From Candidatus Omnitrophota bacterium (GTDB lineage Bacteria; Omnitrophota; Gorgyraeia; S143-82), in NCBI GenBank assembly GCA_027065215.1, contig JAMOOT010000198.1, forward strand, positions 1-9,059: a stretch of 9,059 bases of DNA. Reading direction: 5' to 3'. Below the pieces are notes generated by a model. That model did not search any database. It was not told the DNA's origin and was given only the letters and a program-made list of their open reading frames with translations. Below are positions 6,379-9,059 of the stretch, piece by piece. Position 1 is the stretch's first letter. Every line of letters starts with the position of its first letter. A program made the position numbers and the translations under genes.

Positions 6379-9059
6379 TTATTTCCCCCCAAGACTCTGA
6401 GCCTGTGAACTCAACCAAGAGCTCAACGAATTCATTTGTCCTAACAACTCTTCCATTCGGGTGAATTGGCGATACAGATAATCCCGCCGCTTATCCAACC
6501 TCTCTTGTAAACTCTTTATCTGATAATCATATACATCAACATTATCTTCTATATTATCCAACTCACTAGAAATAAGGCCAACTTCTGGATCTGTCAAATA
6601 GGCAAGCCTTCCGTTTATCCTAAGGCCTACTCCTCGGGCCTCAGTAGCCTGTACCTCTGCTATCCTGGCGTAACCATCCTCCCCTTCCAGTCCATAAAGC
6701 CTTATCTTATCTGTGTAATACGGCAAAGTGAAGAAATGTAATTTCTCTGATTGGGTATTATCCGAGACCACTCTATAATCATTCCACTTATCGTTGTACC
6801 AATACTGCAACCTATAACCAGTAAGCCTCTTCCCTGCCTCTGGCAGAGTAAATACCTTTATCTTGTAGAGGGAAATCCTGCGAGAAAAATCCAATTCAAA
6901 CCAAGAATTGTTCTCATTATGGGTTCCATTCATCCATCCATTGGAATTCGGTCCAAACTCATCGGTATTGGTATTCCCATTTATTGCCCGCGATGGGCTA
7001 TAACCCGAAGCAGTGGATGAGGCCGATGCAACGCCCCCATTGTCTCCCAATGCCATATTCACCTCATAATTGAATAGTCTTGCAACTGCTTCAGGATCCG
7101 CCTCTAACTTTTCCTTCAACTTTCCCTCATCCAATGAAAGATGCCCGTCAGAATCAAAACTTATCCCAACCGCTGAAATATGGTTCATATCAGAGGGCAA
7201 TCCCTCAACAGGACTGGTAACCATATTGAACAATTCATTTTGAAGATTCATCAATCCAACATCACCTAACAAAATCCCTGACTCACCTGTTTCCGGATTG
7301 TAGGCCATCTGCTCTGCGATGTAATCAACAATATCATTGTAGGTATCAATAAATTGATTAACTGCAGAGACAACATCTTCCGTATTTTGTTCAACTGTCA
7401 CTGTAACCAATTCATCAGACGCAGATACAAGATTCAAAGTAAGTCCCTGTATCGCATCCTCCACTTGATTGGAACTGCTCACTATGGCGGTCCCGTTTTC
7501 CCCTCCCACCAACAGCAAGGCATCATGAGGGTGAATTGCATCGGAAAACGAAAGGTCCTCTAATGAAGAATAAGCAACCAATCTTCCCTTTACTCCACTG
7601 AACTTACTATTCAATACCAACTTATAGGGATTGACCCCACTTCCATCGTTTAACACAAATGCCGAAAACCTATCACTTACATCTGTATCGTTGATCTTTT
7701 CTGCAATATCTTCTAAATCATCATCCTCCTCTATCTCCACCGTCCAGCGGAATCCACCATCATACCCAGTATTAGATATCCCTTCTGTCTCTTCAATCCC
7801 CAAGGATCTACTTACTGCATTATCCTCTATATATATCTTCCCCTCCACACCAGTAGTATCCTTTATCACCAATCCACGTCCATCTTCAGCTACCCTTGCC
7901 TCTAACCCTACTCCAGATCCATTTATTTTATCCACTATATCTTGCAAGGTATGGTCAGAGGATGCAACACTAATCGTTGCTGTATTCCCTGCCCTATCCG
8001 TAATAGTGAAAGAACCCAAGACTACTCCATTAAAATCATTGAGGGAAACTAACGTCCTATCATTAAACCGGCCGATCAAATCTCCACCTTCCAAAGTGGA
8101 AGCACTAACACTTTTCGCCAATCCAAGGTCTTCGGCCGCAGTGGAACCATTTATACTGCTCACGGAAAGGGAACCAGTCCCTCCAGTGTTGTCAGTTAAG
8201 ACGATGTACATCCCATCTGAAGACAATGTGGCAGTAATCTTGCCTCCATTGTCGCCATCGTTGTTTATTGCGGAAAGGACATCGCCTATATCGCTAACTC
8301 CATCTAAGTTCACGTCTATAACTGAACCATCTTGAGCAGTGATACGGATATCGTCCAGACCCGCAACCGTGCCTATTCCCTTACCCTCGCCTATTACCTG
8401 AACTGCAGAGGAACTGGAAAGATAAAGGATATCTGAACCGTTTATAACCGATCCTGAAGCAGTGACATTTAGCCCCAAGGATGCAGCCGCCCCATCTCCC
8501 TCTGTCACTGCAAATGTCCCTGTCCCTCCTGAATTGTCCACCAATTTTATCCCCAATCCATCATCTGTGAACTCGGCCTGAACCTGAAGGGCCGTATTCC
8601 CATTTATAGAATCAATTACATCCTGGATCGTGCGGGCCGATGAAATATCTATACTCGCACTATACCCAGCCGAATTAGTAATCTTAAACCACGTTCCACT
8701 CACACCTGAAAGACCATTCAATATCGCAAGCATACGGTCGTTGGCATCACTTAGTATAGGCTTACCAGAAATCGTAGAACTATTTATCCCACTTGAATTC
8801 AATATCCCCAGATCCTGTGCAGTGGTCGAATCAAGGTCCTCCACCTTAAACGCTCCTGCCCCACCTGAACTATCTATCAGATTTAGTTTATTGCCTGTGG
8901 CATCAATGGTTGCAACAACCGATATACTGGAGGCATTTATTGCATCAATGACGTCTTGAATGGTACTGACTGAAGTGAGATCAATTGTAGCTGAAGTACC
9001 CACACGATTGGTTATTTTTATATGGCCAAGGGATACCCCTAACCCATCGTTGAGTTGAG
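6379..9059 (-). CDS. fliD: Flagellar filament cap protein FliD (hook-associated protein 2), 5' end missing, with IN repeats and an inserted F5/8 type C domain
   Basis: FliD caps the growing filament outside the cell and helps fold exported flagellin. The frame is open to the right edge (first whole codon at 9057), so the N-terminal D0/D1 part is missing; 892 residues are visible, already longer than a typical FliD of roughly 450-700. Reading from the right there are four IN-motif repeats (9054 to 7795). A hook-like domain follows (about 7755-7504; EKIND, then SAFVLNDGSGVNPYKLVLNS). The first part of FliD_C comes next (about 7503-7039; NQVEDAIQGLTLNL, FIDTYNDIVDYI, GILLGDVGLMNLQ, DPEAVARLFN), then an F5/8 type C domain (about 7038-6634). 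The rest of FliD_C (6633-6382) resumes with GVGLRINGRLAYLTDPEVGLI, a helical coiled-coil stretch and MNSLSSWLSSQ. No cysteine occurs in the visible protein, as expected for exported flagellar parts. It is first in the visible operon; its promoter is off-window. Confidence 0.95.
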   Translation of the reverse strand, partial: QLNDGLGVSLGHIKITNRVGTSATIDLTSVSTIQDVIDAINASSISVVATIDATGNKLNLIDSSGGAGAFKVEDLDSTTAQDLGILNSSGINSSTISGKPILSDANDRMLAILNGLSGVSGTWFKITNSAGYSASIDISSARTIQDVIDSINGNTALQVQAEFTDDGLGIKLVDNSGGTGTFAVTEGDGAAASLGLNVTASGSVINGSDILYLSSSSAVQVIGEGKGIGTVAGLDDIRITAQDGSVIDVNLDGVSDIGDVLSAINNDGDNGGKITATLSSDGMYIVLTDNTGGTGSLSVSSINGSTAAEDLGLAKSVSASTLEGGDLIGRFNDRTLVSLNDFNGVVLGSFTITDRAGNTATISVASSDHTLQDIVDKINGSGVGLEARVAEDGRGLVIKDTTGVEGKIYIEDNAVSRSLGIEETEGISNTGYDGGFRWTVEIEEDDDLEDIAEKINDTDVSDRFSAFVLNDGSGVNPYKLVLNSKFSGVKGRLVAYSSLEDLSFSDAIHPHDALLLVGGENGTAIVSSSNQVEDAIQGLTLNLVSASDELVTVTVEQNTEDVVSAVNQFIDTYNDIVDYIAEQMAYNPETGESGILLGDVGLMNLQNELFNMVTSPVEGLPSDMNHISAVGISFDSDGHLSLDEGKLKEKLEADPEAVARLFNYEVNMALGDNGGVASASSTASGYSPSRAINGNTNTDEFGPNSNGWMNGTHNENNSWFELDFSRRISLYKIKVFTLPEAGKRLTGYRLQYWYNDKWNDYRVVSDNTQSEKLHFFTLPYYTDKIRLYGLEGEDGYARIAEVQATEARGVGLRINGRLAYLTDPEVGLISSELDNIEDNVDVYDYQIKSLQERLDKRRDYLYRQFTRMEELLGQMNSLSSWLSSQAQSLGGK
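6634..7038 (-). other. F5/8 type C (discoidin-like) domain inserted into FliD
   Basis: About 135 residues that do not belong to FliD. The segment starts GGVASASSTASGYSPSRAIN with the family's 'A.aSS...g..a..aiDG' opening. It continues with NGWMNGTHNENNSWFELDFS (family 'W......W..vDl'), ISLYKIKVFTLPE (family 'i..v.vyt'), YRLQYWYNDKWNDY (family 'y.vqy..g..W'), FTLPYYTDKIRLY and GYARIAEVQATE (family 'g..RI.Eve.w'). This is a complete jelly-roll, a fold that often binds sugars or anionic lipids. Canonical FliD sequence lies on both sides without a frame change, so it is a domain insertion and not a gene fusion error. The ligand is unknown. Confidence 0.85.
7795..9054 (-). repeat. Four tandem flagellin hook IN-motif repeats encoded within fliD
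   Basis: Four protein-level repeats of roughly 83-91 residues lie at about 9054-8803, 8721-8470, 8391-8119 and 8043-7795, at about 111-117 residue spacing. Each has the same order: a FKITNSAG-like strand pair, a helix ending in the IN signature (DVIDAIN, DVIDSIN, DVLSAIN, DIVDKIN), a DG-containing hairpin with a L..D..GG.G strand, then a closing LGI or LGL. Repeats 1 and 2 share TIQDVID almost exactly. The DNA is clearly diverged between copies, so the duplication is old. A fifth, degenerate IN (DIAEKIND) lies in the adjoining hook-like domain. More copies may lie beyond the right edge. Confidence 0.85.

Noticed and set aside
7631..8335. A long plus-strand open frame of 234 codons opposite fliD
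   Set aside because: It is antisense to the IN repeats, its product is a Ser/Pro/Leu-rich composition typical of the complement of Thr/Gly/Asp-rich repeats, and it matches no family pattern. The minus-strand frame is clearly fliD.
9001..9003. GTG at 9003 as the start of fliD
   Set aside because: The frame continues upstream to the edge with clear IN-repeat sequence (LNDGLGVSLGHIKITNR) matching the beginning of the next repeat, so the real start is off-window.

Overview
The window looks like a bacterial flagellar locus read almost entirely on the minus strand. From right to left it holds fliD (5' end beyond the right edge), fliS, a GT4-type glycosyltransferase, a Maf/DUF115 flagellin glycosyltransferase, and a glycosyltransferase-like protein that I cannot name. 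A plus-strand tRNA-Phe follows, then a minus-strand NAD-dependent sugar epimerase/dehydratase and the N-terminal part of a DegT/DnrJ/EryC1/StrS aminotransferase that runs off the left edge. Coding density is very high. Three junctions are 4-base ATGA or GTGA overlaps, one gene pair overlaps by 43 bases, and the fliD-fliS gap is 13 bases.

Organism: a flagellated bacterium of moderate to low G+C content, with strong Shine-Dalgarno sites, frequent ATA, AGA and AGG codons, and a tRNA gene without an encoded CCA end. This does not look like an enteric or Pseudomonas genome. An uncultivated, deep-branching diderm lineage is plausible, but the window holds no phylogenetic marker good enough to name a phylum.

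How the genes fit together: FliD is the filament cap and FliS the flagellin export chaperone. The three downstream proteins look like the machinery that glycosylates flagellin before export. The SDR and aminotransferase are the kind of enzymes that make modified nucleotide sugars, which the transferases could use. This coupling is inferred from gene order and family knowledge.

The most unusual element is FliD itself. It has at least four tandem 'flagellin hook IN' repeats followed by a normal FliD core, and the C-terminal domain is interrupted by a complete F5/8 type C (discoidin-like) carbohydrate-binding domain of about 135 residues. The visible 892 residues contain no cysteine. A cap protein with a predicted sugar-binding module, in a predicted glycosylation operon, is the best candidate here for something undescribed. 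The second notable point is the tRNA-Phe gene placed head-on inside the minus-strand array, with its predicted promoter overlapping the first codons of the epimerase gene.

No stretch longer than about 110 bases lacks protein-coding sequence, and the longest such gap (1355-1472) is mostly filled by the tRNA. I saw no CRISPR array, insertion sequence, integrase or convincing intrinsic terminator.
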